DNA of 43,825 bases, taken from NCBI GenBank assembly GCA_017309015.1, contig JAEDAG010000006.1:1-43825 (forward strand), in the 5' to 3' direction. Source of the stretch: Faecalicatena absiana. Lineage in GTDB: Bacteria > Bacillota > Bacilli > Lactobacillales > Lactobacillaceae. Each line of letters begins with the position of its first letter. Within the stretch, counting starts at the first letter, position 1. Both the position numbers and the translations under genes were made by a program. Positions 16,547-24,856 of this stretch are shown in pieces. A model generated the notes under the pieces. It worked only from the letters and a program-made list of their open reading frames with translations. It was not told the DNA's origin and searched no databases.

Positions 16547-16592
16547 AAAAGCAAGTCTTGCCGTTAACAGCGGCCGGCTTGCTTTTATTTTT
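16547..16592 (+). terminator. terminator of the GGDEF-EAL gene
   Basis: AAAAGCAAG pairs with CTTGCTTTT through an interrupted stem (TC/GG) with a GC-containing loop, followed by ATTTTT. Confidence 0.85.
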
Positions 16593-16605
16593 GCCAAAAA
16601 GATGA

Positions 16606-16634
16606 TTGCCAAGCCGGCAGGGCTGTCCTATAAT
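16606..16634 (+). promoter_or_regulatory. promoter of the second gntR-ABC operon
   Basis: TTGCCA (16606-16611) and consensus TATAAT (16629-16634) with exactly 17 bases between them. Confidence 0.8.
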
Positions 16635-16639
16635 AATGG

Positions 16640-16659
16640 TGTATTAGATGGCTAGTACA
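16640..16659. promoter_or_regulatory. GntR (YtrA-type) operator palindrome
   Basis: TGTATTA (16640-16646) and TAGTACA (16653-16659) around 6 bases, directly downstream of the -10 box. The right arm is identical and the left arm one base different from the site at 1478-1498. Confidence 0.7.
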
Positions 16660-16691
16660 GTAGACAGCCGTGTTGGAGGCGGCTGGCAAAC

Positions 16692-16856
16692 GTGAACCGA
16701 AAGGGATGCGCAGCAAAGAAAGGAAGGATAAGCTGCCAGATCAATTGGAAGCTGGTCGGGGCAATTTGGAGCTTGGCCCTGGCGCTTGGCCAATGGCAGG
16801 AAGATTTTGATGAAGAAGCAACAAGAAGCAAGGGGATGAATGAGCATGGAATTTAA
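16692..16856 (+). CDS. possible small leader protein ahead of the second gntR
   Basis: GTG 16692 opens a 54-codon frame that overlaps the gntR start in another phase. It has a basic N-terminus, one hydrophobic stretch (LVGAIWSLALALG) and an acidic end. GGAGG is 12 bases upstream, farther than ideal. It occupies most of a 200-base leader that is otherwise unexplained. It could be a small membrane peptide, a coupling leader or a chance frame. Confidence 0.3.
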   Translation: MNRKGCAAKKGRISCQINWKLVGAIWSLALALGQWQEDFDEEATRSKGMNEHGI

Positions 16857-17211
16857 AGACAATATTCCGATCTACCTGCAGATTCAAGATTATTTATTTC
16901 GGCAGATCGCGACTGGGAAAATGCGGCCCGGCGACAAGCTGCCCAGCGTCCGGGCCTTGGCCGTGGAATTGACCGTCAACGTCAACACGGTTCAAAGAGC
17001 CTTAAGAGAATTGAGCGACAAGGGCTATATCTATACCAAGCGGGGCGAGGGCAACTTCGTGACCGACAATGAAGACTTGATTGCCGACAGCCAGGAGCGG
17101 CTGGTCAACCGGGAGCTGGCCGAATTCGTCGTCCGCATGAAAGAATTAGGCATTGGCGAAGACCAGCTGGTCGCGGTGCTTGAAAGATATCTGCAAGAGC
17201 AGATAAGTTAG
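16846..17211 (+). CDS. GntR-family regulator, YtrA subfamily
   Basis: A 121-residue regulator with the winged helix-turn-helix in the first 75 residues: IPIYLQIQDYLFRQI, LPSVRALAVEL, VNVNTVQRALRELSDKGYIY and KRGEGNFV. The C-terminal helix region is short, as in the 1539-1913 protein, of which it is a paralogue. ATG 16846 is preferred over ATG 16840: AAGGGGA lies about 9 bases upstream of the former but only 3 from the latter, and the resulting MEFKDNIPIY parallels the paralogue. It heads an operon with an ABC ATPase and two membrane proteins and probably represses it through the palindrome at 16640-16659. Confidence 0.9.
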   Translation: MEFKDNIPIYLQIQDYLFRQIATGKMRPGDKLPSVRALAVELTVNVNTVQRALRELSDKGYIYTKRGEGNFVTDNEDLIADSQERLVNRELAEFVVRMKELGIGEDQLVAVLERYLQEQIS

Positions 17212-17232
17212 ATAAGGGAGAGGGAAAACAAA

Positions 17233-17934
17233 ATGTCAGATGTATTGAAAATTGCCGGCTTGTCCTACCGGATGAACCGGAAAGAGATTTTGGCGGATGT
17301 CGATCTGGAAGTCGCCTACGGCAAGATCGTGGCCCTGGTTGGAGCCAACGGGGCCGGAAAGACGACTTTGATGCGGGTAATTGCGGGCGTGGCCAAGAAC
17401 TACCAGGGGACGGTGACGGTGGCTGGCGAAAGTTCAGAAGCTGGCCGCAAGGCCCACTTGTCCATGACTGACAACCTGAGCGCGTTTGCTGACGGCAGGA
17501 GGATTCGGGAGGTCAAAAGCTTCTATGAGGATGTCTTTGCCGACTTTGACAGCCAGCAGTTTGACCAATTATTGGAATTCATGAACCTGAACGCTGAAGA
17601 CAAGCTGAGTTCCTTGTCCAAGGGGATGCGGGAGAAGCTGATCATTGCCCTGGCTTTTGCCAGAAAGACCGACCTCTACCTGCTGGATGAGCCCTTCAAC
17701 GGCGTTGATGCCATGAGCCGGAAGAAGATCATCAAGTCCCTGCTTCTTTGGAAGCCGGATGAGGCGACGATCATCATCAGCGACCACGTCCTGGACGAAA
17801 TCGCCCCGGTTTTGGATGAAGTCGTCCTTTTGAAGGACAAGCACATCATCAAGCACAAGAGTGCCGACGAAATTCGGGAAGGGCACGCGTCAATTGAGGA
17901 ATGGTACGAAAGTTTCTATGAAGGGGAGGAGTAA
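17233..17934 (+). CDS. ABC transporter ATP-binding protein
   Basis: A 233-residue ATPase subunit, 21 bases after gntR. Walker A is GANGAGKTT (about residues 37-45), the signature is LSKGMREKL, Walker B is LYLLDEPFNGVD and the switch histidine is in ISDHVLDE. It is the compact type without a C-terminal extension. GGGAGAGGG precedes ATG 17233. It should energise one or both membrane proteins encoded next. Similar operons (B. subtilis ytr-like) respond to envelope-active antibiotics; the substrate here is unknown. Confidence 0.92.
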   Translation: MSDVLKIAGLSYRMNRKEILADVDLEVAYGKIVALVGANGAGKTTLMRVIAGVAKNYQGTVTVAGESSEAGRKAHLSMTDNLSAFADGRRIREVKSFYEDVFADFDSQQFDQLLEFMNLNAEDKLSSLSKGMREKLIIALAFARKTDLYLLDEPFNGVDAMSRKKIIKSLLLWKPDEATIIISDHVLDEIAPVLDEVVLLKDKHIIKHKSADEIREGHASIEEWYESFYEGEE

Positions 17935-17940
17935 GCAGCG

Positions 17941-18780
17941 ATGACAGATTTTAAGCAGGCCTATGGGGCCATGTTCAAGGTCCAAGCCAAAAAGATGATG
18001 CTGGACTACGGCATCTGCGCCTTGATTGCCGGCGTGACCTGGCTGGCCGTGGGCGTTTCCACCCACTGGAGCATGAATGCCACCTTCATTGGCTTTCCGA
18101 TGATCGTCTTTATTTTGGCCGCATTTATCTATAAATACCTCTTGGTCTTCCGCAGCTGGAAGATCAGCCGCAGCCAGACCTGGCGTCTGTTGCCGGTCAA
18201 GTCGGGCAGCTTTGTCTTAGCCAACAGCTTGTCGGCTTTGGTCAACTATCTCTGCTTTATCTTTTTGGCGCTGGCCACGGTCGCGGTCTTTAGCATCCCG
18301 CTATGGATGCAGATGTCAGGCCAGGATTATGCCAATATGTTTAAAGGCATCGCGGAGGCCAACCGCCAGGTGAATCTGACGGCCACTTTGCTGATCCTGC
18401 TGTTGCTGCTGATGGCCAATTTCTTGGGCGATGTCTACTACTGGCTCTTCTTGGCGGATTCCATGGAAGCCTTGGCTGACCGCCTGCCTTTCAGCGGCAA
18501 GAGCGCCAAGGCCGTCAAGGCAGGCATCTTCGTGCTTTTGCTGGCATTTTTTGCCTTCATCAACAACCAGTTTGCCAACGCCTTGGTCAAGCTGATGGGG
18601 GGCAAGCACGAAGTCAGCTTGTTCTCTGAAGTCTTCGCGCCAGCTTCTGGCCACTTCAGCGGCAACGATTTCTTGATTGACTTATTGCTCATCCTGGCCC
18701 TGCAGCTTGCCTACGTGCTCTTGCTGGGAGCCTTGCAGTGGCTGGTGTTTAACAAGTTTACGGAAGCCAAGCGGAGCTAA
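17941..18780 (+). CDS. ABC transporter membrane subunit
   Basis: A 279-residue membrane protein with about six hydrophobic segments (near residues 18-38, 42-62, 95-120, 145-170, 195-215 and 240-265). It starts 6 bases after the ATPase gene, and GGGGAGGAG precedes the ATG. It shares the pattern SRSQTWRLLPVKSGSFVLAN with the next gene product (NRSQTWRVIPADSRIFLNAN), so the two are paralogues that may form a heterodimeric permease. No family name is certain beyond an ABC-2-like context. Confidence 0.75.
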   Translation: MTDFKQAYGAMFKVQAKKMMLDYGICALIAGVTWLAVGVSTHWSMNATFIGFPMIVFILAAFIYKYLLVFRSWKISRSQTWRLLPVKSGSFVLANSLSALVNYLCFIFLALATVAVFSIPLWMQMSGQDYANMFKGIAEANRQVNLTATLLILLLLLMANFLGDVYYWLFLADSMEALADRLPFSGKSAKAVKAGIFVLLLAFFAFINNQFANALVKLMGGKHEVSLFSEVFAPASGHFSGNDFLIDLLLILALQLAYVLLLGALQWLVFNKFTEAKRS

Positions 18781-18804
18781 GGACTTGATTTAGGGGGAGA
18801 AAAA

Positions 18805-19590
18805 ATGCTTGATTTTAAGCAATTGCTGGGTGTCATGCTCAAGCAAAAGCGCAAGCCGCTGCACGCGTCCTTGATTGCCGAAGCCGTAATCATGCTGGTG
18901 ACTGTTTTGGGCTTTGGCTTTGCAATGCACTGGAGCGTCGAGGGCAAGATCACGACCATCACCGCCGCAGCCGTGATCATGTTCTTAGATATGAATGCCT
19001 ATGCCATTTGGGCCATCTACCAGGCCTACAGAATCAACCGCAGCCAGACTTGGCGGGTCATTCCGGCTGATTCCCGGATCTTTCTCAATGCCAATGTCTT
19101 GACGACGGGCCTGGGAATCTTCTGGCAATGGCTTTTGTCCTGGGCCATGATGCTGGTCTATGTCTTGCCAGTGTCCCGGTCCATGGTAAGGACTGCCAGC
19201 TTCAAAAGTTCGATCGGCGACTTTTCCCAGACTGGCGGGCAAATGCCCGGCTTTCTGCTGGAACTGGCCGTCTTGGGCTTTTTTGCCGCGATTGAACTGA
19301 CCTACTACTGGCTTTTGGTCACTGACCTGCCAGGTGCTTTGGTTGACCACTTGCTTGTTGGGGCCAAGGCCGCAAAGACTTTGAAGGAAGTCATCGAGCT
19401 CTTGCTGGTGATCCTCTTTTCTTGGATTAGCAGCCACGTCTGGGGCAACCTGGCGGACGCGTTCACCCAAAAGGCGGACTCGATTTTCGCGATTTTGGGG
19501 ATGCTGATCGTTGAGCAGATCATCAACTGCCTGCTTGCCGGCGGGGCCGAGACCTGGATTTTTGCCAAATACACGGAAAGCCAGAAATAG
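18805..19590 (+). CDS. ABC transporter membrane subunit, paralogue of the preceding gene
   Basis: A 261-residue membrane protein, 24 bases downstream, preceded by AGGGGGAG. It has about six hydrophobic segments in the same spacing as its neighbour, the shared SQTWR motif near residue 75, and LTYYWLLVTDLPGAL matching VYYWLFLADSMEAL of the other subunit. The duplication suggests a heterodimeric transmembrane part with the 17233-17934 ATPase. No clear terminator follows before gltX. Confidence 0.75.
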   Translation: MLDFKQLLGVMLKQKRKPLHASLIAEAVIMLVTVLGFGFAMHWSVEGKITTITAAAVIMFLDMNAYAIWAIYQAYRINRSQTWRVIPADSRIFLNANVLTTGLGIFWQWLLSWAMMLVYVLPVSRSMVRTASFKSSIGDFSQTGGQMPGFLLELAVLGFFAAIELTYYWLLVTDLPGALVDHLLVGAKAAKTLKEVIELLLVILFSWISSHVWGNLADAFTQKADSIFAILGMLIVEQIINCLLAGGAETWIFAKYTESQK

Positions 19591-19657
19591 CAACGGTGGA
19601 AGCTCATGAATGCTTTGGAGGATTAAGGATTTAAGCGGCCACAAGAGCTCAAAGAGA

Positions 19658-19686
19658 TTGAATTTTTTTCTTATTGCTAGTAAACT
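19658..19686 (+). promoter_or_regulatory. promoter of gltX
   Basis: TTGAAT (19658-19663) and TAAACT (19681-19686) with a 17-base spacer, 36 bases before the TTG start. No T-box precedes this synthetase. Confidence 0.5.
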
Positions 19687-19722
19687 AAGTAAGTTGAAGA
19701 ATAGTAAGAAAGAGGCATAATT

Positions 19723-21225
19723 TTGGCTAAGAATAAAATCCGCGTTAGATACGCTCCGTCACCAACGGGCCACCTGCACATTGGTAACGCGCGTACTGCT
19801 TTGTTTAACTACTTATTTGCACGTCACAACAAGGGTACCTTGGTTCTGAGAATCGAAGATACTGACACGGCCCGCAACGTTGAAGGCGGTGCTGAATCCC
19901 AGATCGAAAACCTGCACTGGCTGGGGATCGATTGGGACGAAGGTCCAGACGTTGGCGGTGACTTTGGTCCTTACAAGCAATCAGAAAGAAAGCCGATCTA
20001 CCAGAAGTACATCGACCAATTGCTTGAAGAAGGCAAGGCTTACTACTCATTTGAGACGGAAGAAGAACTGGAAGCTCAGCGTGAAGAACAAAGAGCGATG
20101 GGGATTGCTCCGCACTACATCTACGAATACGAAGGCATGACTGCTGATGAGATCAAGCAAGCGCAGGATGAAGCGCGGGCCAAGGGCCTTAAGCCAGTTG
20201 TCCGCATCCACATTCCAGAAGGCGTAACCTACGAATGGGACGACATCGTTAAGGGGCACCTCAGCTTTGACTCAGACACGATCGGCGGGGACTTCGTCAT
20301 CCAAAAGCGCGACGGGATGCCAACCTACAACTTTGCCGTGGTTATCGACGACCACTTGATGGAAATCAGCCACGTTTTGCGGGGCGACGACCACATTTCC
20401 AACACCCCAAAGCAGCTTTGCGTCTACCAAGCCTTGGGCTGGGAACCACCAGTTTTTGGCCACATGACTTTGATCATCAACTCAGCCACTGGCAAGAAGC
20501 TGTCCAAGCGTGACGAATCAGTGCTGCAGTTCATCGAACAATACCGGGACTTGGGCTTTTTGCCAGAAGCCATGTTCAACTTCATCACCCTCTTGGGCTG
20601 GTCCCCAGTTGGTGAAAGTGAAATCTTCTCCAAGCGCGAATTCATCAAGCAATTTGACCCAGCTCGTCTGTCCAAGTCGCCAGCTGCCTTTGACCAAAAG
20701 AAGCTGGACTGGGTCAACAACCAGTACATGAAGAAGGCTGACAGAGACGAACTGCTTGACCTGGCCCTGCACAACCTGCAAGAAGCCGGCCTGGTTGAAG
20801 CAAACCCAGCTCCTGGCAAGATGGAGTGGGTAAGACAATTGGTCAACATGTACGCCAACCAAATGTCCTACACCAAGCAAATCGTTGACTTGAGCAAGAT
20901 CTTCTTCACTGAAGCTGAATACCTGACTGACGAAGAAGTTGAAGAAATCAAGAAGGACGAAGCCCGTCCAGCAATTGAAGAATTCAAGAAGCAATTGGAC
21001 AAGCTGGACAACTTCACGGCCAAGAAGATCATGGGCGCCATCATGGCGACCCGCAAGGAAACCGGGATCAAGGGCCGCAAGCTCTTCATGCCAATCCGGA
21101 TTGCCACTACCCGCTCAATGGTGGGCCCTGGCATCGGTGAAGCCATGGAATTGATGGGCAAGGAAACGGTGATGAAGCACCTGGACCTGACGCTCAAGCA
21201 ATTGACTGAAGCCGGCATCAACTAA
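19723..21225 (+). CDS. gltX: glutamyl-tRNA synthetase
   Basis: A 500-residue class I synthetase that charges tRNA-Glu. [19 protein letters not shown] carries the HIGH motif, KKLSKRDES (about residue 258) the KMSKS motif, and [10 protein letters not shown] is the active-site segment typical of GluRS. Length and the C-terminal anticodon-binding part agree with the bacterial enzyme. The start is TTG 19723, giving [12 protein letters not shown], with AGAGG about 8 bases upstream. In lactobacilli the enzyme is normally non-discriminating, also charging tRNA-Gln for later amidation; this is family knowledge, not visible here. Confidence 0.96.
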   Translation: MAKNKIRVRYAPSPTGHLHIGNARTALFNYLFARHNKGTLVLRIEDTDTARNVEGGAESQIENLHWLGIDWDEGPDVGGDFGPYKQSERKPIYQKYIDQLLEEGKAYYSFETEEELEAQREEQRAMGIAPHYIYEYEGMTADEIKQAQDEARAKGLKPVVRIHIPEGVTYEWDDIVKGHLSFDSDTIGGDFVIQKRDGMPTYNFAVVIDDHLMEISHVLRGDDHISNTPKQLCVYQALGWEPPVFGHMTLIINSATGKKLSKRDESVLQFIEQYRDLGFLPEAMFNFITLLGWSPVGESEIFSKREFIKQFDPARLSKSPAAFDQKKLDWVNNQYMKKADRDELLDLALHNLQEAGLVEANPAPGKMEWVRQLVNMYANQMSYTKQIVDLSKIFFTEAEYLTDEEVEEIKKDEARPAIEEFKKQLDKLDNFTAKKIMGAIMATRKETGIKGRKLFMPIRIATTRSMVGPGIGEAMELMGKETVMKHLDLTLKQLTEAGIN

Positions 21226-21236
21226 AGATTTATAGC

Positions 21237-21272
21237 AAAAGAAGCACTTCGCGATGAAGTGCTTCTTTTTTT
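21237..21272. terminator. bidirectional terminator between gltX and the dipeptidase gene
   Basis: AAAAGAAGCACTTC pairs with GAAGTGCTTCTTTT around a 5-base loop, with T residues following. Confidence 0.93.
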
Positions 21273-21278
21273 GCTTGG

Positions 21279-22685
21279 CTATTGACAGATTTCGTAAATG
21301 CATTCCATATAGATGGCCATGCTTTTGATTAGGTCAGCGATGGCAACCGATTCATCAATGGCGTGGGCGCAGTCCAAGCTGCCAGGGAAGGCCGGGCCAA
21401 AGCCCAGGCCGTTCTTGAAGAAGCGCCCGTAGTTGGCGCCCGCGGAAACGATGGGCTTTGAGCAGTCGCCCGTTTGCTTACGGTAGACCGCGAGCAGCTT
21501 CTGGACGAAGGGATCGTCTTCTGGCACGTAGTGCGGCTTTTCAAAGTCTTCATAAGGCTGAAAGTCGGTCTTAGAGAAGCTGCCCCAGTTCGCGTTCAGC
21601 TGGGCGCACATCTTCTCCGGGCTGCTGCCGCGGCTGTAGCGGATATCGCTCTTGATATAGCCTTCAGCGCCTTCATAAAAGAAGACGCCAGGACAGTTGA
21701 TGGAGCGGCCCATCTGGGGATCGGTATTGGCGATGCCGATTTTCTCGCCGTAATAGTCCGCGAAGTCTTTGTCGCCGGCAAAGGTCAGGAAGTCCAAGTC
21801 CCGGCCCGCAAAAGCCAGGTCTTTCAAGAACTTGGCCAGATAGCTGCCCCCATTTTTTCCTTCAAAAGGAATGGAGGCGTGAGCAGCTGTCCCCTCTAAG
21901 AAGAGGTCCAGCTGGCCGCGATTGCGGCTCGCCTTACCGCTCAGGCCTGTTTGCGTCAAGAAGGTCCCAAAGCGCTCCTTGACTTCCAAAAGCCCGGTCC
22001 CGGCAATAGTGGCCGTGGCACTGGCCGGGACCATGTTGGTGGCTTGGCCTGATTTAAAGCTGACCAGCTTCAAGGGAGCAGCCGGGCTTTGCGCTCTGGT
22101 AAAGGTGGTTTTGAGGACGGCCAGGCCGGCTTGCCCGTTGACTAACGGAAAGGAGGAATCGGGCGAGAAGAGCCAGGTTGGGGCAGGGCGCTTCTGAAGG
22201 TAATATTTCATCCCGACCCAGTCGGTTTCCTCGTCGGTCCCGATAATAAAGGTAATTTTCTTGCGGGGGACAAAGCCGGCCTTCTTCAAGGCCAAGGCCG
22301 CGTAGTAGCAGGCCAGGGCGGGTCCCTTGTTGTCGCTGCTCCCGCGTCCGTAAACGCGGCCGTTCTTGATGGTCATCTTGAAGGGATCGCTTTGCCAGCC
22401 CAGGTCAGGCGGGACGACATCGACGTGAATGGCGATGCCCAGTTCCTCTTCGCCCGTCCCCCAGCTGATCGTGCCTGCATAGTTGTCGAGATTTTCAACC
22501 GCAAAGCCATCCCTTTGGGCAAAAGCGAGGAATTTGTCGAGGGCCTTGACCGGGCCTGGGCCAACGGGGTATTCCGCGGTGGCCTTGGACATGTCGCGCA
22601 CGGAGTCAATCGCGATCAGGTCAGCCAGATCCTTCAGCAAGGCGGCTTCTTGTTCATTGGCGAGTTGTTGGTAAGCAAGTTTCAT
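21279..22685 (-). CDS. M20-family dipeptidase, PepV-like
   Basis: A 468-residue zinc peptidase related to the PepV dipeptidase of L. delbrueckii, which is about 470 residues. The metal and catalytic residues are all present: His87 in AIHVDVV, Asp118 in GRGSSDNKGP, Glu152/153 in GTDEETDW, Asp176 in FSPDSS and a C-terminal His in DCAHAIDES. The lid histidine in GTAAHASIP is also kept. As I recall PepV, this sequence is clearly diverged from it, so I treat it as a paralogue; substrate range may differ. It probably cleaves dipeptides or N-acetylated dipeptides in the cytoplasm. The peptide-binding lipoprotein gene lies 34 bases upstream on the same strand, suggesting joint expression. Confidence 0.88.
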   Translation of the reverse strand: MKLAYQQLANEQEAALLKDLADLIAIDSVRDMSKATAEYPVGPGPVKALDKFLAFAQRDGFAVENLDNYAGTISWGTGEEELGIAIHVDVVPPDLGWQSDPFKMTIKNGRVYGRGSSDNKGPALACYYAALALKKAGFVPRKKITFIIGTDEETDWVGMKYYLQKRPAPTWLFSPDSSFPLVNGQAGLAVLKTTFTRAQSPAAPLKLVSFKSGQATNMVPASATATIAGTGLLEVKERFGTFLTQTGLSGKASRNRGQLDLFLEGTAAHASIPFEGKNGGSYLAKFLKDLAFAGRDLDFLTFAGDKDFADYYGEKIGIANTDPQMGRSINCPGVFFYEGAEGYIKSDIRYSRGSSPEKMCAQLNANWGSFSKTDFQPYEDFEKPHYVPEDDPFVQKLLAVYRKQTGDCSKPIVSAGANYGRFFKNGLGFGPAFPGSLDCAHAIDESVAIADLIKSMAIYMECIYEICQ

Positions 22686-22719
22686 TTTTCTGCCTCTTTG
22701 ATCAGTTGTGGGTCTGCGG

Positions 22720-24345
22720 CTAGTTTACGAAGTAGGCATCTCTAAAGTCGTAGGCCAAGCCAGCCCCTTGCAGGGTAATTCCCTTGAGCTTTGGGTTGAC
22801 CAGGCTGGCGGTGTTGCCGTAGTAAAGCGGCGTTACGCCTTGTTCAGACAGAAGGATCTTTTCGGCTTGGCGCAGGTAAGCCCAGCGCGCCTTGGTTGAG
22901 CTGGCCGTCTTTGACTTGGCCACGGCAGTGTCGTAGGCCGTGTTGTACCATGAGCCGTAGTTGTTGACGTTGCTCTTTTGGAACATTTCGAGGAAGGAGT
23001 TCGGGTCAGCGTAGTCGCTGCTCCAGCCGTCCAGGATCACATCGAAGTCGCCGGCTTCTTCCTTGGCGAAGCGGTTCTTGAATGGCATGTTGGTAACTTC
23101 GACCTTCATGCCCAGAGTGCTTTCCAGGGCGCTTTGGATGAATTCGGTGGTCTTCTTGGCGTCGTCAGTGTCATCGCCGAGCAGCTTAATCGTAATCTGC
23201 TTCTTGCCCAGCTGCTTGAGGGCCTTCTGGTAGTAAGTCTTGGCCAAGGTCTTGTCGCCGGCTTGCAGGGCCTTGTTGCTCTTGGTGATGACCTCCTGGC
23301 TGAAGTCCTTGCCGGTTGCCTTGTCGGCAATGCCCTTTGGCGTTAAGGAGGTGGCTGGGACGTTAGCGGCATTCAAGGTCTTGGCTAAAGTTGCCTTGTT
23401 GATGGCCGCGGAGATGGCCAGGCGCAGGTAGCGATTTCTGAGATTCTTATCCGTCTTAAAATTGTACATTAGGTATTGGGAGCGGTCGTTTTGCTTGATT
23501 TGCCAGCCGCTCTTGCCCTTCAAGCTCTTGCTTTGGGTTGCCGACAGGGTAGTCATGTCCAGCTTGCCGGCTTGGTAGAGGTTGTAGCTGGTTGATTGGG
23601 ACTTGACGACCGTGAAGTTGATCTTGGTCAATTTTACGGAACTCTTAGCGTAATAGTAGGGGTTCTTGACCAGTTTCCAGGTCAGGTTGCTGCCAGTCCA
23701 GCCCTTTATGACGAAAGCCCCGTCAGACAAGGTGTATTTGCCTGCCGTCCCGTATTTCTTGCCGCACTTTTCGATAAACTTCTTGTTTTGCGGGGCAAAA
23801 GGCGAGCTGGCCAAGAGGAGCTTGAAGTAGGGAACCTTGCGTTCCAGCGTGATCGTTAATTTGTACTTGCCAGTGGCCTTGACGCCCAAGGAGCTGACGG
23901 GCTTTTTGGACTTGAGAATGGCATCGGCGTTCTTGACCCCGGAGAAGTTGTAGGATTGGGTTGAGGCCGTCTTCGGGTTGACCTGTCTTCTGAAGGCATA
24001 GACGAAGTCTTGGGCCGTAACTTGATCGCCGTTGGACCAGCGGGCATTCTTTCTTAAAGTGAAAGTCAAGGTCTTGCCATCCTTGCTTTCAGTCCAGCTC
24101 TTGGCGATGCCGGGCAGGATCTTGGAATTATTGCCCAGGCGTACCAGCCCTTCCAAGGTCGCACCTAATTGTTCGCCGCCGTAGACGTCGTTGTTCTTGG
24201 CCGGGTCCATCGTGGTTACTTCCCCGTAGCTAGGCCAGTTCAAGACCTGCTTGACTTGGGTCGTTGAAGCGGATGACTTAGAGCAGGCTGCCAGGAGGGG
24301 CAGGGTAATTACAGTAAGGGCAGTTAAAGCAAATGATTTGTTCAT
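22720..24345 (-). CDS. peptide ABC transporter substrate-binding lipoprotein (OppA-like), T-box controlled
   Basis: A 541-residue lipoprotein of SBP family 5. The signal peptide ends in lipobox LLAAC. VLNWPSYGEVTTMDPAKND, LTFTLRKNARWSNGDQVTAQ and FVYAFRRQVNPKTAS match the family and the paralogue at 12617-14233. GAGGGAG precedes the ATG. It lies directly upstream of the PepV-like dipeptidase gene (34-base gap), so peptide capture and intracellular cleavage are probably co-expressed. Expression is predicted to depend on the T-box leader at 24481-24797, which ties peptide uptake to the charging state of one tRNA. No cognate permease is present in the window. Confidence 0.93.
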   Translation of the reverse strand: MNKSFALTALTVITLPLLAACSKSSASTTQVKQVLNWPSYGEVTTMDPAKNNDVYGGEQLGATLEGLVRLGNNSKILPGIAKSWTESKDGKTLTFTLRKNARWSNGDQVTAQDFVYAFRRQVNPKTASTQSYNFSGVKNADAILKSKKPVSSLGVKATGKYKLTITLERKVPYFKLLLASSPFAPQNKKFIEKCGKKYGTAGKYTLSDGAFVIKGWTGSNLTWKLVKNPYYYAKSSVKLTKINFTVVKSQSTSYNLYQAGKLDMTTLSATQSKSLKGKSGWQIKQNDRSQYLMYNFKTDKNLRNRYLRLAISAAINKATLAKTLNAANVPATSLTPKGIADKATGKDFSQEVITKSNKALQAGDKTLAKTYYQKALKQLGKKQITIKLLGDDTDDAKKTTEFIQSALESTLGMKVEVTNMPFKNRFAKEEAGDFDVILDGWSSDYADPNSFLEMFQKSNVNNYGSWYNTAYDTAVAKSKTASSTKARWAYLRQAEKILLSEQGVTPLYYGNTASLVNPKLKGITLQGAGLAYDFRDAYFVN

Positions 24346-24439
24346 GATTTTCTCCCTCGAATTTAAAATTGACAGGGTTGGGTTGATGCTTTGATTGCTG
24401 GTTGTGTTGACGTAAATGGCAATGTCGTTTGCTAAACAT
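24278..24439 (-). CDS. possible leader peptide overlapping the second oppA
   Basis: ATG at 24439 (minus strand) has AAGGAG 6 bases upstream and opens a 53-codon frame. It begins MFSKRHCHLRQHNQQSKHQ and overlaps the start of oppA in another phase. Its first 25 residues are unusually rich in His, Gln and Asn. It lies between the T-box terminator and the oppA start. It could be a translated leader affecting oppA translation or simply a chance frame with a good ribosome site. Confidence 0.3.
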   Translation of the reverse strand: MFSKRHCHLRQHNQQSKHQPNPVNFKFEGENHEQIICFNCPYCNYPAPPGSLL

Positions 24440-24480
24440 GCGGTGCTCCTTCTCGCGGCTGATTAGATTTCTAGGAAAAG

Positions 24481-24797
24481 AAAAATCGCCCTCAAGGAAA
24501 TAATTCCCTTGAAGACGATTGTGTCGCGGTCCCACTTCAAATTCATCAGCTTCCTCACGAAAGCTGACCTTACACTGCCGCTAACTACTCTCCGCTTGCC
24601 GGGCAAGACTGGAAACAGTCAGGGCAGCCGTGGTAACGCTCGCTAGCGGGTCAGCCTACTTGAGTTCAGCGGACCGGTTCTTAGATGTGTTTCACTAAAA
24701 GCCGGCTGCCCATTTTCACCATCCGGGCTCTCTTTCAGTCGCCAATTTAGCTACTCTTCTAATCAAAACCTTTGTAGATCCAACTTAAATTTTTGTT
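24481..24797 (-). promoter_or_regulatory. T-box riboswitch
   Basis: Read on the minus strand: AGAAGAGTAG near the 5' end; GGATGGTGAAAATGGG of the Stem I distal loop; then the T-box bulge in AGTGGGACCGCG (24525-24536), flanked by antiterminator arms TTGAAG/CTTCAA. The competing terminator pairs AATCGTCTTCAAGGGAA with TTTCCTTGAGGGCGATT (24484-24520) and is followed by T residues. The best specifier candidate is CUC after the conserved GAA (Leu); UCA (Ser) overlaps it. The variable T-box base is G, which would pair with discriminator C or U rather than the A expected of tRNA-Leu, so amino-acid identity is open. It controls the oppA gene at 22720-24345. Confidence 0.9.
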
Positions 24798-24803
24798 AAA
24801 GTA

Positions 24804-24832
24804 ATCTTAAAATGCCTCCTAGCATTTGTCAA
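24804..24832 (-). promoter_or_regulatory. promoter of the T-box/oppA/dipeptidase unit
   Basis: Minus strand: consensus TTGACA (24827-24832) and TAAGAT (24804-24809) with a 17-base spacer, placing the transcript start near the 5' end of the T-box. Confidence 0.8.
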
Positions 24833-24856
24833 CATTATTTTGAAAAATTTTTTCGC

